DNA of 64,000 nt from Kutzneria kofuensis. GTDB lineage: Bacteria > Actinomycetota > Actinomycetes > Mycobacteriales > Pseudonocardiaceae. The stretch spans positions 6,760,038 to 6,824,037 of the forward strand of contig NZ_JACHIR010000001.1 of NCBI RefSeq assembly GCF_014203355.1. The letters are read 5' to 3'. The notes below the pieces were generated by a model. It saw nothing but the letters and a program-made list of their open reading frames with translations. It was not told where the DNA came from and ran no database searches. A program made the position numbers and the translations under genes. This document shows, piece by piece, positions 25,601 through 37,700 of this stretch (the stretch's first letter is position 1; each line of letters begins with the position of its first letter).

Positions 25601-28600
25601 AGGCGCAGGCGCTGCTGGCGACCTACGGTCAGGATCGGGACGAGCCGCTGTGGCTGGGATCGATCAAGTCGAACATGGGCCACACGCAGGCGGCGGCTGG
25701 TGTCGCCGGCATCATCAAGATGGTCATGGCGATGCAACACGGCATCCTGCCGCAGACACTGCACGTCGATGAGCCGACTCCGCACGTGGACTGGTCCGCC
25801 GGAAACGTTCGACTGCTGACGGAGTCGCGGCCGTGGCCGCCGGTCGATCGGCCACGCCGGGCCGGTATCTCGTCGTTCGGCATCAGCGGCACCAACTCGC
25901 ACGTCATCATCGAGCAGGCCCCGGCGGTTGCCCCGGTCGAGCGTGCGGAGTCGGCGCGGATCGTGCCGGTGATCGTGTCCGGCAAGACGCCCGAGGCCCT
26001 GGCCGCGCAGGCCGCTCAGTTGTCCGAAGTAGACGCATCGCCGCTGGACCTGGCGTACACGTTGCTCACGGACCGGGTCGCGTTCGAGCACCGGGCCGTC
26101 GCGCTGAGCGACTCGCTTGCGACCGGCCTGGAGGCCATCGCCGCTGGTCGGAACCGGGCCGTGGCCCGGGTGACGGGTGCGACGGCGTTCCTGTTCACCG
26201 GCCAGGGTTCGCAGCGGATCGGCATGGGGCGGGAGCTGTACGAGAAGTTCCCGGTGTTCGCGCAGGCATGGGACGAGGCCATCGCCCTGCTGGAAGCGGA
26301 GCGCGCCGCTGCCCCCGCCTCCCCCTGGTCCATCTCCTCCGCCGCTTCTGCCTTGCAGTCCGTGATCTGGGGCGACGACCAGGAGGCCCTCAACCGAACC
26401 GGCAATACCCAGCCCGCGTTGTTCGCGCTGGAAGTTGCACTGTACCGGCTAGTTCAGTCCTGGGGTCTGAAGCCGGACTTCGTGGCCGGCCACTCCGTGG
26501 GGGAGATCGCTGCCGCGCATGTCGCCGGGGTCCTTTCGCTGGAAGATGCGTGCAAGCTGGTCTCCGCTCGTGGCCGGTTGATGCAGGCGCTGCCGGCCGG
26601 CGGCGCGATGGTGGCGCTGCAGGCCGCCGAGGACGAGGTCACGCTGGTCGAGGGCGTCGGCATCGCGGCGGTCAACGGTCCGCAGTCGGTGGTGATCTCC
26701 GGCGAGGAGTCGGCCGTCCTGGCCATTCAGGCCGAGTTCGAGGCTCGCGGCCGGAAGACTTCGCGGCTGAAGGTGTCGCACGCCTTCCACTCGCCATTGA
26801 TGGAGCCGATGCTGGACGAGTTCCGCGGCATCGTCGCCGGCCTGACCTTCAACGAGCCCGCGCTGGAGGTTGTCACCACCTCAGCCGGTGGTGGGGAGTG
26901 GAACCAGCCGGAGTACTGGGTCAACCACGTACGCGAGGCCGTGAGGTTCGCGGACGCGGTCAGGAACCTTGCCGAGCAAGGAGTGACCCGGTTCATCGAG
27001 GTCGGGCCGGACGGTGTGCTGGCGGGCATGGGGGCGAACTGCGTCGAGGACGCAGTGTTCGTTGCCACGCAACGCCGGGACCGTGACCAGGAGCGCGAGC
27101 TGGTTGCCGGCGTGGCGCAGGCGTTCGCCAACGGCGTCAGCGTGCACTGGAGGAAGTTCTTCGAGGGCACCGGTGCGCGGCGGGTCGAGCTGCCGACCTA
27201 TCCGTTCCAGCACCAGAAGTTCTGGATCAGCACCACCAACTACATGAAGGAGGCGTGGGCCGGTGCCGCGTCGGGGCTCGGCGACGTGCTGTCGGCCGGC
27301 CTCGAGCCGGCGGAACACCCGCTGCTCGGCGCGGTCCTCGGTTCGCCGGAATCCGACGGCCTCGTGCTCACCGGCCGGCTGGAGATCGGATCCCAGTCGT
27401 GGCTGGGTGATCACGCCGTCGGCGACACGGTTCTCTTCCCCGGCACGGGAATTGTCGAACTCGTGCTGCGCGCCGCCGACCAGGTCGGTTGCGACGTCAT
27501 CGAGGACCTCACCCTGGAGACCCCGCTCGTCCTTCCCGCCCGGGGCGGCGTCGCGCTCCAGCTCGTGGTCAGCGACGGCCAAGTCACCGTGTACTCGCGC
27601 GGCGACGATGATGGATCGTGGACGAAACACGCCACCGCGGTGATCGGCAAGGCCGTGGCGCCGGCCTTCGACCTGACGGCGTGGCCGCCGGCTGGTGCGG
27701 AACCCGTTGACCTGGAAGGGCTTTACGACAACCTGGCCGGCGCGGGCCTGGTGTACGGCCCGACCTTCCAGGGCCTGCACAACGCCTGGCGAGTCGGCGA
27801 CGAGGTGTTCGCCGAGGTCGCGCTGCCCAACGGCACCGCCGTCGACGGTTACGGCGTGCACCCGGCGCTGCTCGACTCGGCCTTGCACGCCATCGGCCTC
27901 ACCGGGATCACCGGCGAGCAGGCTGTGCTGCCCTTCGCCTGGGCGGGCGTCGCGCTGCACGCCACCGGGGCGTCCGCGCTCCGCGTGCACGTCAAGCCGA
28001 CCGGTGACGGCGTCGTCACGCTGCGGGCTGCTGACCCGGCCGGTGGCCCGGTCGTGTCGGTGAATTCCCTGATGCTGCGGCCCGTTGCGGTCGAGCAGGT
28101 CGGCGCACGCCGCACCGGCGACTCGCTGTTCGGCGTCACCTGGACGCCGATCACCGCCAATCCCGTCGCTGCGGAGGGCTTCCGCATCTTCGAGCCGACC
28201 GGCGACGTCCGCGAGGCCACCTACTCGACGCTGGCGGAGCTGCAGACCGGCGAGCGGCTGGTGATCGTCACCCGCGGCGGACTGGAAGCTGCCGCCGTCG
28301 CCGGACTCGTCCGTTCGGCGCAGTCGGAGAACCCGGAACCGTTCGTGCTGGTCGACCTCGAGCCCGGCGTCGACGTGAACACCGTGCTGCCGCAGGTGAT
28401 CGGCGCTGGTGAGCCGCAGGTCCGGGTCCGTGACGGTGAGTTGTTCGCCCCGCGTCTGGCCCGCGTCCCGCTGCCGGAGGCGCGGAATCCCTTCGACGGC
28501 AAGGTGCTCATCACTGGCGGCACCGGCGGCTTGGGCGCGAAGCTGGCGCGGCACCTCGTGGTTGACCACGGTGTGACGGACCTGGTGTTGACCAGCCGCC

Positions 28601-31600
28601 GCGGCCTGGAAGCGCCCGGTGCCGCGGAGTTGCAGTCGGAGCTCGTCGAACTCGGTGCCACGGTCACGATGGCCGCCTGCGATGCCGCAGACAAGGACTC
28701 GCTGGCCGAGGTGATCACCGACGACCTGCGGGCCGTTATCCACGTGGCCGGCGTGCTCGACGACGGTGTGATCTCCGCGCTGACGCCCGAGCGGCTGGAC
28801 AAGGTGTTCCGTCCCAAGGTGGACGCGGCGTGGAACCTGCACGAGCTGACCAGGGATCTGGACCTCAGTGCATTTGTACTGTTCAGTTCAGCGGCCGGCG
28901 TGATCGGCGCGCCGGGACAGGGCAACTATGCCGCCGCGAATGCGTACTTGGATGCGTTGGCGGAGCACCGCCGCGCCGAGGGGCTGCCGGGCCTGTCGCT
29001 GGCGTGGGGTCTCTGGGACGACGGCATGGGCGACCATGTCGACACCGCGCGGATGCACCGGACCGGCGTACTCGGGCTGTCGGCGGATGAGGGCCTCGCG
29101 CTGTTCGACGCGGTCTGCGGCAGCGACGCCGCCGCGCTGGTGCCGATCCGCCTGGACATTCGGGCGCTGAACGCGGCCGGCGCCGACCGGCTGCCGCCCG
29201 TGTTCCACGGACTCGTCCGCGCCAGCCGCCGCGTCGCCGGTGGCGCGGCCGCGGCCGGTGCGCTGCAGAAGCGGATCGCCGGCGTGCCGGCGGAGGAGCG
29301 GCTGACCGCCGTGCTGGACGTGATCCGGCGCGAGGCGGCCGCGGTGCTCGGCCACGCCGGGCCGGAGGCGATCGAGCCGGAGAAGGCGTTCAACGAGCTC
29401 GGCTTCGACTCACTGTCCTCCGTGGAGTTCCGTAACGCGTTGAGCGAGGAAGCCGGCATCCGCCTGCCGGCGACGATGGTGTTCGACTACCCGACGCCGG
29501 TAGCCCTGGCCCAGTACCTTCTGGGTGAGGTGCTCGGCGGCGACGGCCGGGGCGCGGCGATCGTCGCCACCACGTCGGCGTCCGACGAGCCCATCGCGAT
29601 CATCGGCATGGCCTGCCGCTACCCCGGCGGTGTGCTGTCGCCGGAGGACCTGTGGCGGCTGGTCGCCGACGGCGTGGACGCGATCTCGGAGTTCCCGACC
29701 GACCGTGGCTGGGACACCGAGCGGATCTACGACCCGAGCGGCGAACGCCCCAACACCACCTACACCCGCGAGGGCGGCTTCCTGCACCACGCCGCCGAGT
29801 TCGACCCTGCGTTCTTCGGCATCAGCCCGAACGAAGCGCTGATCATGGACCCGCAGCAGCGGCTGCTGCTGGAGACCGCGTGGGAGGCCTTCGAGCGGGC
29901 CGGCATCGACCCGGCGACGCTGAAGGGCAGCGACACCGGCGTGTTCGCCGGCATGATGTACCACGACTACGTGACCAACAACAACACGGGATCCATTGCC
30001 TCCGGCCGGGTTTCGTACGTGTTCGGGCTGGAGGGCCCGGCGGTCACCGTCGACACGGCGTGCTCGTCGTCGCTGGTCGCGCTGCACTGGGCCATCCAGG
30101 CGCTGCGCACCGGCGAGTGCTCGCTGGCGCTGGCCGGCGGCGTGACCGTGATGGCCACGCCGGAGACGTTCGTGGAGTTCAGCCGGCAGCGCGGGCTTTC
30201 GCCGGACGGCCGCTGCAAGTCCTTCGCCGGCCGGACCGACGGCACCGGTTGGGGCGAGGGCGTCGGCCTGCTGCTGGTGGAGCGGCTCTCGGACGCGCAG
30301 CGCAACGGGCACGAAGTCCTTGCCATTGTTCGGGGTTCCGCGATCAACCAGGACGGCGCCTCCAACGGCCTGACCGCGCCGAACGGTCCCGCGCAGCAGC
30401 GGGTCATCCGCCAGGCCCTGGCCAACGCGGGCCTTGCGGTGTCCGATGTGGACGCCGTCGAGGCCCATGGCACCGGCACGACTCTGGGCGACCCGATCGA
30501 GGCGCAGGCCCTGTTGGCGACCTATGGCCAGGACCGGGACGAGCCGTTGTGGCTCGGGTCGATCAAGTCGAACATGGGCCACACCCAGGCGGCGGCCGGT
30601 GTCGCCGGGATCATCAAGATGGTTATGGCGATGCGTAATGGCGTGCTGCCCAAGACCTTGCACGTCGACGAGCCGACCCCGCACGTCGACTGGACCGCCG
30701 GCAACGTCGAGCTGTTGACGGAGCCGCGGCCGTGGCCTGCTGTCGATCGACCCAGGCGTGCGGGTATCTCGTCGTTCGGTATCAGCGGAACCAATGCGCA
30801 CGTGATCATCGAGCAGGTGCCGGTCGCTTCGGAGCCCGCTCGGGAGATCACGCCGCGGGTCGTGCCGTGGATCGTCTCCGGCAAGACCCGGGAGGCGCTG
30901 CGTGCGCAGGCGAGCAACCTGCTGACCAGGGTCGACGACCTGGAGCCGTTGGACGTGGCGTACTCGCTGACCGGCACCCGGGCCGCCTTCGAGCACCGGG
31001 GCGTGGTCGTCGGCGTCGACCGGGACGACCTGATCCGGGGCCTGATCGCCCTGTCGTCGGGGACTTCGGGCGCCGGTGTCGCCACCGGATCGGCGGTGAA
31101 CGGCAAGACCGCGTTCCTGTTCACCGGTCAGGGTTCGCAGCAGATCGGCATGGGGCGGGAGCTGTACGAGAAGTTCCCGGTGTTCGCGCAGGCATGGGAC
31201 GAGGTCATGGGCCTGCTGGACCCGGCTGCCTCTTCTGCCCCGCCTGCTGCCCCTGCTGTCTCCTCTGCGTCTTCTGCCGCGCCTGCTTCCTCCGCTGCTC
31301 CTTCCGATCCTTCCGCTTCTTCCCCTGCAGCCTCCTTGCGCGACGTCATTTGGGGCGGTGATCAGGACGCTCTCAACCAGACCGGGTTTGCGCAGCCCGC
31401 GCTGTTCGCGTTCGAAGTTGCACTGTACCGTCTAGTTCAGTCATGGGGTGTGCGGCCGGACTTCCTCGCCGGGCACTCGGTGGGTGAGATCGCCGCCGCG
31501 CACGTTGCCGGTGTGCTGTCGCTGGCTGATGCGTGCAAGCTCGTGTCGGCGCGGGGTCGGTTGATGCAAGCGTTGCCGGCCGGTGGGGCGATGGTGGCGC

Positions 31601-34600
31601 TGCAGGCCGCCGAGAACGAGATCACTCTTCGCGAGGGTGTGGGCATCGCGGCGGTCAACGGTCCGCAGTCGGTGGTGATCTCCGGCGACGAGGCCGCCGT
31701 GCTCGCCATCAAGGCGGAGTTCGAGGCGCTTGGCCGCAAGACCACGCGGTTGAAGGTGTCGCACGCGTTCCACTCCCCGTTGATGGAGCCGATGCTGGAC
31801 GAGTTCCGCGAGGTCGTCGGCGGCCTGACCTTCAACGCACCGAAGATCCCGGTGGCGATCACGTCCGCCGGTGGCGGGGAGTGGTCCGAGCCCGAGTACT
31901 GGGTCAACCACGTGCGTGAGGCGGTTCGGTTCGCGGACGCGGTGACCTCGCTGCACGCGCAGGGTGCGACCAAGTTCGTGGAGATCGGCCCGGATGGTGT
32001 GCTGAGCGGGATGGCTGCGGCCTGTGTCGATGGCGGCGTGTTCGTGGCGACCCAGCGCCGGGAGCGGCCGCAGGAGCAGGAGCTCGTCGCCGGTCTCGCC
32101 CAGGCGTACGCCAACGGCGTCGCCGTCGACTGGACGAAGTTCTTCACCGGGGCCCGCAAGGTCGACCTGCCGACGTATGCCTTCCAGCACCAGCGGTTCT
32201 GGCTGCGGGCCGACCAGCTCAGCGGCGGCGGGGACGCGGCGTCGATGGGCCTGACGACCGCCGACCACCCGCTGCTCGGTGCGGCGGTTCCGCTCGCCGG
32301 TTCCGACGGAGTGGTGTTCACCGGCAGGTTGTCGGCGGGCACCCAGCCGTGGCTGGCGGATCACGTGGTCGGCGGCTCGATCTTCTTCCCTGGCACCGGG
32401 TTCGTAGAGCTCGCGGTCCGTGCCGGCGACCACGTCGGCTGCGACGTCGTCGAGGACCTGACCCTGGAGGCGCCGCTCGTGCTGCCGGATCGCGGCAGCG
32501 TGGCGATCCAGGTCGTCGTCGACGAGAACAAGAGCATCGCTGTCTACTCCCGTCCCGATGAGGAAGAGATGTGGACCCGGCACGCCACCGGCCAACTCGG
32601 CACCGGCGCTCCGGCAGTTACCACCGTCGAATGGCCACCCGCCGACGCAGAGCCGATCGACCTCGACGGCCTGTACGACAACCTCGCCGACGCCGGCCTC
32701 GCCTACGGCCCCGTGTTCCAGGGCTTGCAGACCGCGTTCAAGCGCGGCGACGAGGTGTTTGCCGAGGTCACGCTGCCCGACGACGTCGACATCGACGGCT
32801 TCGGCCTGCATCCGGCCCTGCTCGACGCCGCGCTGCACGCGATCAGCCTCACCGGCGTCACCGGCGACCAGGCCGCGCTGCCGTTCTCGTGGGGCGGCGT
32901 CGCCTTGCATGCCACCGGCGCGAAGTCCTTGCGCCTCAAGGTGAAGCCTGTCGGCGAAGGCACCGTCGAGCTGCACGCCGTCGACCCCGCCGGCGGTGCC
33001 GTCGTCACCGTGACCACGCTCGCGCTGCGGGCCGTAGCCATGGATCAGCTGACCACCAGCCGTGCCAACGACTCCCTGTTCGGTTTGACGTGGACGCCGA
33101 TCACCGCCAGCCCGGCGGACATCGACGGCTGGGAGGTGTTCGAGCCGACCGGCGACGTGCGGGAAGCCACCTACGCGACGTTGGCTGAGCTGCAGAAGGA
33201 GACGCAGCTGGTGGTGGTCACCCGCGGCGGGCTTTCCGCCGCTGCTGTCACCGGCCTGGTGCGGTCGGCGTGGTCGGAAAGTCCGGGCCGCGTGGTTCTG
33301 GTGGACCTTGAGCCGGGTGCGCCACTGGACAAGCTGGCCGAAATCATCGGTTCCGGTGAGCCGCAGGTTCGTGTGCGCGGCGGAGAAATCCAAGCGGCCA
33401 GGGTCACCCGCGTTCCGATGCCGGAGCCGACGAATCCGTTCGACGGCAAGGTGTTGCTGACCGGCGGCACCGGCGGTCTCGGCGCGAAGCTGGCCCGACA
33501 CCTGGTGGCCGACCACGGTGTGACGGACCTGGTTCTGACCAGCCGTCGTGGCGTCGAAGCGCCTGGTGCCAAGGAACTGCAGGCGGAACTGGAAGAACTC
33601 GGCGCGAAGGTCACGATCGCCGCGTGCGATGCGGCCGACAAGAAGTCGCTGAAGAAGGTGATCAGCAAGGACCTCAGGGCGGTCATCCACGTGGCCGGCG
33701 TCCTGGACGACGGTGTGATCTCCGCGCTGACGCCCGAGCGTCTCGACAAGGTGTTCCGCCCCAAGGTGGACGCGGCGTGGAACCTGCACGAGCTGACGAA
33801 GGGTCTGGACCTCAGCGCATTTGTACTGTTCAGTTCAGCTGCCGGCACACTCGGCACGCCGGGCCAGGGCAATTACGCCGCCGCGAATGCGTACTTGGAT
33901 GCGTTGGCCGAACTTCGTCGTGACGAGGGACTGCCGGCGGTGTCGTTGGCGTGGGGTCTCTGGGACGACGGCATGGGCGGCGATCACGCCGACACCGCCC
34001 GCATGCAGAAGTCCGGCGTCCTGGGGCTCACCACCGAGGAGGGCCTGGCGCTGTTCGACGCCACCTGCGGCAGTGAAATGCCGGTGCTGATGCCGATCCG
34101 CATCGACGTCCGGGCACTGAACGCGGCCGGCGCGGACCGGGTGCCGCCGGTGTTCCACGGCCTGATCCGGCCCACCCGCCGCGCCGCCGGCGGCGCGGCC
34201 GCCGGGTCGTTGCGGGACAAGCTGATCGGGCTGCCGATCGAGGATCGTGCCAGCACTGTGCTGGATATGGTGCGTCGGGAAGCCGCCGCCGTGCTCGGCC
34301 ACGCCGGGGGAAACGCGATCGACCCCGGTCGTGCCTTCAGCGAACTCGGCTTCGACTCGCTGTCCGCGGTCGAGTTCCGCAACCAGGTCAACGCCGTGAC
34401 CGGGCTGAAGCTGCCCGCCACGCTGATTTTCGACTACCCGAGCTCGCAGGCGCTCGCCGACCACCTTCTGGAGGAGTTGGCGCCGACCGTCACCGAGGGC
34501 GGCGGGGAGGAGGAGATCCGGAGGGTGCTGCAGTCCATCCCGCTGGCCCGGCTGCGGGATTCCGGCCTGATGGACAGCCTGCTCGAACTGGCCGGCGTAC

Positions 34601-34725
34601 GCACCGAAACGGCGGCCACGACGACCGAGGACCAGCACGAGTCGATCGACGACATGGACACCGACAGCCTGATCAGCATGGCCCTGGGCGACCTGGACCT
34701 GGACGACGCCATGCGGGAAGCGTGA
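19687..34725 (+). CDS. Modular type I polyketide synthase, three modules (PKS-C)
   Basis: This 5012-residue protein has three KS-AT-DH-KR-ACP modules. Approximate residues: module 1 KS 34-458, AT 553-880, DH 898-1160, KR 1301-1525, ACP 1557-1645; module 2 KS 1667-2078, AT 2167-2513, DH 2544-2802, KR 2938-3162, ACP 3190-3285; module 3 KS 3301-3712, AT 3807-4173, DH 4193-4452, KR 4587-4812, ACP 4842-4927. All KS cysteines, AT serines, malonyl HAFH signatures, ACP serines and KR tyrosines (GNYAAAN) are present. All three KRs have the B-type LDD motif, and all DH domains keep His and Asp (HPALLD), so three trans double bonds are predicted. The first two DH domains have the motif glycine one position early (HVIGT, HAVGD). 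ATs 2 and 3 carry Ala/Ser/Pro-rich insertions. The C-terminal docking segment (about 4932-5012; [19 protein letters not shown]) is a different type from those of PKS-A and PKS-B and suits the N terminus of PKS-D. The stop overlaps the start of PKS-D. Confidence 0.95.
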   Translation: MANDEKLLGYLKKVTAELHQTRRRLHEVETEEQDPIAIVAMSCRYPGGVTSPEDLWRLVADGVDAITPFPTDRGWNLDELGGGEDRAGSSYVSNGGFVHDAGDFDPGFFGISPREALAMDPQQRLMLQVSWEAFERAGINPQAVRGEPVGVFAGSGVQDYEYVLATQPEIAEAYLTTANAAAVISGRISYTLGLEGPSVTIDTACSSSLVALHLAAQALRKRECTLALAGGVMVMATPGPFIAFSRQKGLAFDGRCRAFSDDAAGTGWSEGAGMLLLERLSDAQRNGHPVLAVVRGSAINQDGASNGLTAPNGLAQQRVIRQALANAQVSASQIDLVEGHGTGTTLGDPIEAQALLATYGQGRPDDRPLWLGSIKSNIGHAQAAAGVSGIIKMVMAMRHGVLPKTLHAENPSTHVDWTAGNVKLLTESRPWPESDHPKLAGVSSFGVSGTNAHVIIEEAPAIEETDAAEVAPWPEGVPLPLLVSGRSAEALAAQAERVSNVEGDLLDIAYSLATTRAALEHRAAVVASSREEALEGLSELTLRGVAADVPTAFLFTGQGSQRIGMGRELHKAFPVFAAAWDAAIEPDVAAIVWGDDQDTLNQTGNAQPALFAFEVALYRLFESWGVKPDFVAGHSVGEIAAAHVAGVLSLEDARKLVSARGKLMQALPAGGAMVALQASENEITLVDGVGIAAVNGPQSVVISGDEEAVLAIKAEFEARGRKTSRLKVSHAFHSPLMEPMLAEFRGVVAGLTFAEPSLPVVTTSAGGGRWTEPEYWVKHVREAVRFADAVTSLAAQGVGRFLEIGPEGVLTGMAQASVENATLIPALRKGRDETSAIIAAIGALYVSGLSADWEAFFGGHGARRIDLPTYAFQNERFWLRGDGATGGDPASMGLGAADHPLLGATVALADSDGVVLTGRLSAGAQPWLADHVIGTAILFPGTGFVELTLRAGDQVGCDAVEELTIEAPLILPERGGVAVQVVVGAPEDGRRTVSIYSRGDDDLAWTRHAAGVLGTASAAFDLTEWPPRGAEAIDVSGTYEGLAEAGLAYGPTFRGLRSAWRVGDEVYAEVQLPEGADAERFSLHPALLDAALHVVPLTGVVGDQAALPFSWSDVTLLAAGASSLRVKVKPVGEGTISLQAADAGGAAVVSVGSLMLRPVAVDQLSASKSAESLFGVTWSPIPTTPADISDVEVFEPETSSPYAAAVETLAKLQTSESPVLAVVTRGDLAGAAVRGLVRSAQSENPDRYVLIDLEPGVDVGSVLPDVIGSGEPQVIVRDGVVQGARLTRVTPEPATPFGAGTVLLTGGTGGLGVLFARHLLNEHGVRKLLITSRRGMDAPGAPELKAELGDAVTIAACDVADRDALAALLADVPDLTAVVHVAGVLDDGVISTLTPERLATVFRPKVDAAWNLHELTKGMDLSAFVLFSSAAGTIGAPGQGNYAAANAYLDALAEHRRAEGRPGLSLAWGLWADSSDMTDTLDDANRSRISAGGLVALGNDEGLELFDAALGVDRGAVVPVHLDLGALKARGDELPALFRTLVPQTRRRSVGAKAESGSLRRLLAALPPEEWESTLLNLVLTKVAAVLGFSSAKAVEPERAFRDLGFDSLAAVELRNTLNAETGLRLPATLVFDYPTPIVLARHLLDEVSGSGEDAKIVTPVSTAGSDDPIVIVSMACRYPGGVSTPEELWRLVADGVDAITPFPEDRGWDTAALFDPTSERPGTSYTDQGGFLHTAAEFDPAFFGISPNEALMMDPQQRLLLEATWETFERAGIDPATLKGSDTGVFAGMMYHDYAANSSTGAIASGRVSYVFGLEGPAVTIDTACSSSLVALHLAIQALRSGECSLALAGGVAVMATPELFVEFSRQRGLAHDGRAKSFAGATDGTSWGEGVGMLLVERLSDARRNGHPVLAVVRGSAVNQDGASNGLTAPNGPSQRRVIRQALASAGLSVSDVDAVEAHGTGTTLGDPIEAQALLATYGQDRDEPLWLGSIKSNMGHTQAAAGVAGIIKMVMAMQHGILPQTLHVDEPTPHVDWSAGNVRLLTESRPWPPVDRPRRAGISSFGISGTNSHVIIEQAPAVAPVERAESARIVPVIVSGKTPEALAAQAAQLSEVDASPLDLAYTLLTDRVAFEHRAVALSDSLATGLEAIAAGRNRAVARVTGATAFLFTGQGSQRIGMGRELYEKFPVFAQAWDEAIALLEAERAAAPASPWSISSAASALQSVIWGDDQEALNRTGNTQPALFALEVALYRLVQSWGLKPDFVAGHSVGEIAAAHVAGVLSLEDACKLVSARGRLMQALPAGGAMVALQAAEDEVTLVEGVGIAAVNGPQSVVISGEESAVLAIQAEFEARGRKTSRLKVSHAFHSPLMEPMLDEFRGIVAGLTFNEPALEVVTTSAGGGEWNQPEYWVNHVREAVRFADAVRNLAEQGVTRFIEVGPDGVLAGMGANCVEDAVFVATQRRDRDQERELVAGVAQAFANGVSVHWRKFFEGTGARRVELPTYPFQHQKFWISTTNYMKEAWAGAASGLGDVLSAGLEPAEHPLLGAVLGSPESDGLVLTGRLEIGSQSWLGDHAVGDTVLFPGTGIVELVLRAADQVGCDVIEDLTLETPLVLPARGGVALQLVVSDGQVTVYSRGDDDGSWTKHATAVIGKAVAPAFDLTAWPPAGAEPVDLEGLYDNLAGAGLVYGPTFQGLHNAWRVGDEVFAEVALPNGTAVDGYGVHPALLDSALHAIGLTGITGEQAVLPFAWAGVALHATGASALRVHVKPTGDGVVTLRAADPAGGPVVSVNSLMLRPVAVEQVGARRTGDSLFGVTWTPITANPVAAEGFRIFEPTGDVREATYSTLAELQTGERLVIVTRGGLEAAAVAGLVRSAQSENPEPFVLVDLEPGVDVNTVLPQVIGAGEPQVRVRDGELFAPRLARVPLPEARNPFDGKVLITGGTGGLGAKLARHLVVDHGVTDLVLTSRRGLEAPGAAELQSELVELGATVTMAACDAADKDSLAEVITDDLRAVIHVAGVLDDGVISALTPERLDKVFRPKVDAAWNLHELTRDLDLSAFVLFSSAAGVIGAPGQGNYAAANAYLDALAEHRRAEGLPGLSLAWGLWDDGMGDHVDTARMHRTGVLGLSADEGLALFDAVCGSDAAALVPIRLDIRALNAAGADRLPPVFHGLVRASRRVAGGAAAAGALQKRIAGVPAEERLTAVLDVIRREAAAVLGHAGPEAIEPEKAFNELGFDSLSSVEFRNALSEEAGIRLPATMVFDYPTPVALAQYLLGEVLGGDGRGAAIVATTSASDEPIAIIGMACRYPGGVLSPEDLWRLVADGVDAISEFPTDRGWDTERIYDPSGERPNTTYTREGGFLHHAAEFDPAFFGISPNEALIMDPQQRLLLETAWEAFERAGIDPATLKGSDTGVFAGMMYHDYVTNNNTGSIASGRVSYVFGLEGPAVTVDTACSSSLVALHWAIQALRTGECSLALAGGVTVMATPETFVEFSRQRGLSPDGRCKSFAGRTDGTGWGEGVGLLLVERLSDAQRNGHEVLAIVRGSAINQDGASNGLTAPNGPAQQRVIRQALANAGLAVSDVDAVEAHGTGTTLGDPIEAQALLATYGQDRDEPLWLGSIKSNMGHTQAAAGVAGIIKMVMAMRNGVLPKTLHVDEPTPHVDWTAGNVELLTEPRPWPAVDRPRRAGISSFGISGTNAHVIIEQVPVASEPAREITPRVVPWIVSGKTREALRAQASNLLTRVDDLEPLDVAYSLTGTRAAFEHRGVVVGVDRDDLIRGLIALSSGTSGAGVATGSAVNGKTAFLFTGQGSQQIGMGRELYEKFPVFAQAWDEVMGLLDPAASSAPPAAPAVSSASSAAPASSAAPSDPSASSPAASLRDVIWGGDQDALNQTGFAQPALFAFEVALYRLVQSWGVRPDFLAGHSVGEIAAAHVAGVLSLADACKLVSARGRLMQALPAGGAMVALQAAENEITLREGVGIAAVNGPQSVVISGDEAAVLAIKAEFEALGRKTTRLKVSHAFHSPLMEPMLDEFREVVGGLTFNAPKIPVAITSAGGGEWSEPEYWVNHVREAVRFADAVTSLHAQGATKFVEIGPDGVLSGMAAACVDGGVFVATQRRERPQEQELVAGLAQAYANGVAVDWTKFFTGARKVDLPTYAFQHQRFWLRADQLSGGGDAASMGLTTADHPLLGAAVPLAGSDGVVFTGRLSAGTQPWLADHVVGGSIFFPGTGFVELAVRAGDHVGCDVVEDLTLEAPLVLPDRGSVAIQVVVDENKSIAVYSRPDEEEMWTRHATGQLGTGAPAVTTVEWPPADAEPIDLDGLYDNLADAGLAYGPVFQGLQTAFKRGDEVFAEVTLPDDVDIDGFGLHPALLDAALHAISLTGVTGDQAALPFSWGGVALHATGAKSLRLKVKPVGEGTVELHAVDPAGGAVVTVTTLALRAVAMDQLTTSRANDSLFGLTWTPITASPADIDGWEVFEPTGDVREATYATLAELQKETQLVVVTRGGLSAAAVTGLVRSAWSESPGRVVLVDLEPGAPLDKLAEIIGSGEPQVRVRGGEIQAARVTRVPMPEPTNPFDGKVLLTGGTGGLGAKLARHLVADHGVTDLVLTSRRGVEAPGAKELQAELEELGAKVTIAACDAADKKSLKKVISKDLRAVIHVAGVLDDGVISALTPERLDKVFRPKVDAAWNLHELTKGLDLSAFVLFSSAAGTLGTPGQGNYAAANAYLDALAELRRDEGLPAVSLAWGLWDDGMGGDHADTARMQKSGVLGLTTEEGLALFDATCGSEMPVLMPIRIDVRALNAAGADRVPPVFHGLIRPTRRAAGGAAAGSLRDKLIGLPIEDRASTVLDMVRREAAAVLGHAGGNAIDPGRAFSELGFDSLSAVEFRNQVNAVTGLKLPATLIFDYPSSQALADHLLEELAPTVTEGGGEEEIRRVLQSIPLARLRDSGLMDSLLELAGVRTETAATTTEDQHESIDDMDTDSLISMALGDLDLDDAMREA
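23947..23975 (+). repeat. KR-coding low-G+C repeat, copy 1 (PKS-C module 1)
   Basis: This segment encodes [10 protein letters not shown] at the KR catalytic serine. It uses the A+T-rich codons GCA TTT GTA and contains CAGTGCATTTGTACTG (an imperfect 16-base dyad) followed by TTCAGTTCAG. Confidence 0.6.
26431..26459 (+). repeat. AT-coding low-G+C repeat, copy 4 (PKS-C module 2)
   Basis: Identical over the 29 bases to copy 1, in the corresponding AT position. Confidence 0.6.
28864..28892 (+). repeat. KR-coding low-G+C repeat, copy 2 (PKS-C module 2)
   Basis: Identical over the 29 bases to copy 1 of this KR repeat. Confidence 0.6.
31222..31338 (+). repeat. Ala/Ser/Pro low-complexity insertion inside the AT of PKS-C module 3
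   Basis: The coding strand becomes a pyrimidine-rich run of TCT, CCT, TCC and GCC units encoding about 39 residues of Ala, Ser and Pro. It splits the AT between [10 protein letters not shown] and [15 protein letters not shown]. The neighbouring ATs are contiguous here, or carry a shorter insertion (PKS-C module 2, about 26300-26355). The reading frame is preserved. Confidence 0.75.
31414..31442 (+). repeat. AT-coding low-G+C repeat, copy 5 (PKS-C module 3)
   Basis: Identical over the 29 bases to copy 2. Confidence 0.6.
33811..33839 (+). repeat. KR-coding low-G+C repeat, copy 3 (PKS-C module 3)
   Basis: One synonymous change (AGC for AGT) from KR repeat copy 1. Confidence 0.6.
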
Positions 34726-37700
34726 GTGCGATGGCCGAATCCGACAAGAAGTTGGTCGACGCGCTGCGGGCGTCGTTGAAGGAGACCGAGCGGCTGCGGG
34801 CGCAGAACCGGAAGCTGACGGCGACGATTCGGGAGCCGATCGCGATCGTGGGCATGGCCTGCCGGTACCCGGGCGGCGTGTCGTCGCCGGAGGACCTGTG
34901 GCGGCTGGTGGCGGACGGCGTGGACGCGGTGACATCGTTCCCGAAGGACCGGGGCTGGGACACGGACCGGTTGTACGACCCGACGGGTGAGCGGCCGGGC
35001 ACGACGTACACGGACCAGGGCGGCTTCCTGCACAACGCGGCGGACTTCGATCCGGGCTTCTTCGGCATCTCGCCGAGGGAGGCGCTTGTGATGGACCCGC
35101 AGCAGCGCCTGCTGCTGGAGGCCACGTGGGAGGCGCTGGAGCGGGCGGGCATCGACCCGACCACGCTGAAGGGCAGCTCGACCGGCGTGTTCGCGGGCAT
35201 GATGTACCACGACTACGCGGCCAACAACTCCACGGGCGCCATCGCCTCGGGTCGTGTTTCCTACACGTTCGGCCTCGAAGGACCGGCGGTCACGATCGAC
35301 ACGGCCTGCTCGTCGTCGCTGGTTGCACTGCACTGGGCAGTACAGGCGCTGCGAGCGGGGGACTGTTCGCTGGCGCTGGTCGGCGGGGTCGCGGTGATGG
35401 CGACGCCGGAGACGTTTGTCGAGTTCAGCAAGCAGCGCGGGCTGTCCAAGGACGGCCGGTGCAAGTCCTTCGCCGGGGCCACGGACGGCACCGGCTGGGG
35501 CGAGGGCGTCGGCATGCTGGTCGTGGAGCGACTTTCCGATGCACGCCGCAACGGCCACCAGGTGCTGGCGATCGTGCGCGGCAGCGCGATCAACCAGGAC
35601 GGCGCGTCGAACGGCCTGACTGCGCCGAACGGGCCGTCGCAGCGCCGGGTGATCAAGGCGGCGCTGGCGGCCGCGCAGGTCTCCGCCGACCAGGTCGACA
35701 TGGTCGAGGCGCACGGCACCGGCACGACCCTGGGCGATCCCATTGAGGCGCAGGCACTTCTGGCCACCTACGGGCAGGACCGGGACGAGCCGTTGTGGCT
35801 GGGGTCGATCAAGTCGAACATGGGCCACACGCAGGCGGCGGCCGGTGTCGCCGGCATCATCAAGGTCGTCATGGCGATCCGCAACCGGACCATGCCGAAG
35901 ACACTGCACGTGGACGTGCCGACGCCGCAGGTGGACTGGACCGCCGGCAACATCGAGCTGCTGACGGAGTCGCGGCAGTGGCCGTCGGCGGATCGGCCGC
36001 GCCGGGCCGGCATCTCGTCGTTCGGTATCAGCGGCACGAACGCGCACGTGATCATCGAGGAAGCGCCGCCGGAGGAGGTTGCCGAGCGCACGGTCGCCGA
36101 GCGGCCGGTGCCGTGGATCCTGTCCGGCAAGACGCCGGAGGCGCTGGCGGACCAGGCGCTGAAGCTGTCCGAAGTGGACAATGAGCCGCTGGACGTGGCG
36201 TATTCGCTGGCGACGAGCCGGGCGGTGTTCGAGCACCGGGGCGTGATCGTCGGCACCGATGTCGACGAGCTGCGTCGGGGGGCCGTCGCCTTGGCGCAAG
36301 GCACCTCCGCGCCGGGTGTCGTGCGTGGGTCGGCCCGCGGGGCCGGCTCGACGGCGTTCCTGTTCACGGGCCAGGGCGCGCAGCGGATCGGCATGGGTCG
36401 GGAGCTGTACGAGAGCTTCCCGGTGTTCGCGGAGGCTTGGGATGAGGTTGTTGCGCATCTCGACCCGGCCCTTGGCACTGCCCGCCCCCTCCAGGACATC
36501 GTCTGGGGCGATGATCAAGAGGCCCTCAACCGGACCGGCAATGCTCAGCCCGCGTTGTTCGCGTTCGAAGTCGCACTGTACCGTCTAGTTCAGTCGTGGG
36601 GTGTTCGTCCGGGTTTCGTGGCTGGTCACTCCGTCGGTGAGATTGCCGCCGCCCACGTTGCCGGTGTGCTGTCGCTGGAAGACGCATGCAAGCTGGTGTC
36701 GGCGCGGGGCCGGTTGATGCAGGCCTTGCCCGTCGGTGGTGCGATGGTGGCGATCCAGGCCACCGAGGACGAGATCGAGCTCCGTGAAGGCGTTGGCCTC
36801 GCGGCGGTGAACGGTCCGCAGTCGATGGTGATCTCCGGCGACGAGGCCGCCGTGCTCGCTATCAAGGCGGACTTCGAGGCCCGCGGCCGGAAGACCACCC
36901 GGCTCAAGGTGTCGCACGCGTTCCACTCGCCGCTGATGGAACCGATGCTGGACGAGTTCCGCGCCGTTGTCGCCGGACTGACCTTCGCCGAGCCGAAGAT
37001 CCCGGCGGTAGCCACCTCGGCCGGCGGGGGTGAGTGGTCCGAGCCGGAGTACTGGGTCAAGCACGTGCGCGAGGCGGTTCGATTCGCGGATGCGGTGACC
37101 GGGCTGGCGGCGAAGGGCGTGACCAGGTTCGTCGAGATCGGGCCGGACGGCGTGCTGACCGGGTTGGGTGCGGGCTGGGTGGACGGTGCGGTGTTCGTGG
37201 CAACCCAACGCCGCGACAAGCCGCAGGAGCGCGAGCTGGTCTCCGCCCTGGCGCAAGCGTTTGCCAACGGCGTGGACGTCGACTGGAACGCGTTCTTCGA
37301 GGGACGCGAGGCGCGGCGGGTGGACCTGCCGACATACGCCTTCCAGCACCAGACGTTCTGGCTGAGCGCGCAGGACTATCTCGCCAACTCGTGGCTCGGT
37401 GGCGGTGCGGGCGACGTGGTGTCGGCCGGGCTGGAGGGCGCCGGGCACCCGTTGCTTGGCGCCGTGCTGACCGCACCGGACGGCGACGGGGTCGTGCTCA
37501 CCGGCCGGCTTTCGCCGAACACCCTGCCGTGGCTGGCGGATCACGTGGTCGGCGGCTCCATCTTCTTCCCGGGCACGGGACTCGTGGAACTGGCGCTGCG
37601 CGCCGGCGAGTTCGTCGGCTGCGATGCCGTCGAGGAGTTGACGCTGGAGGCGCCGCTGGTGCTGCCGGAGCGCGGCGGCGTCGCGGTGCAGGTGCGGGTC

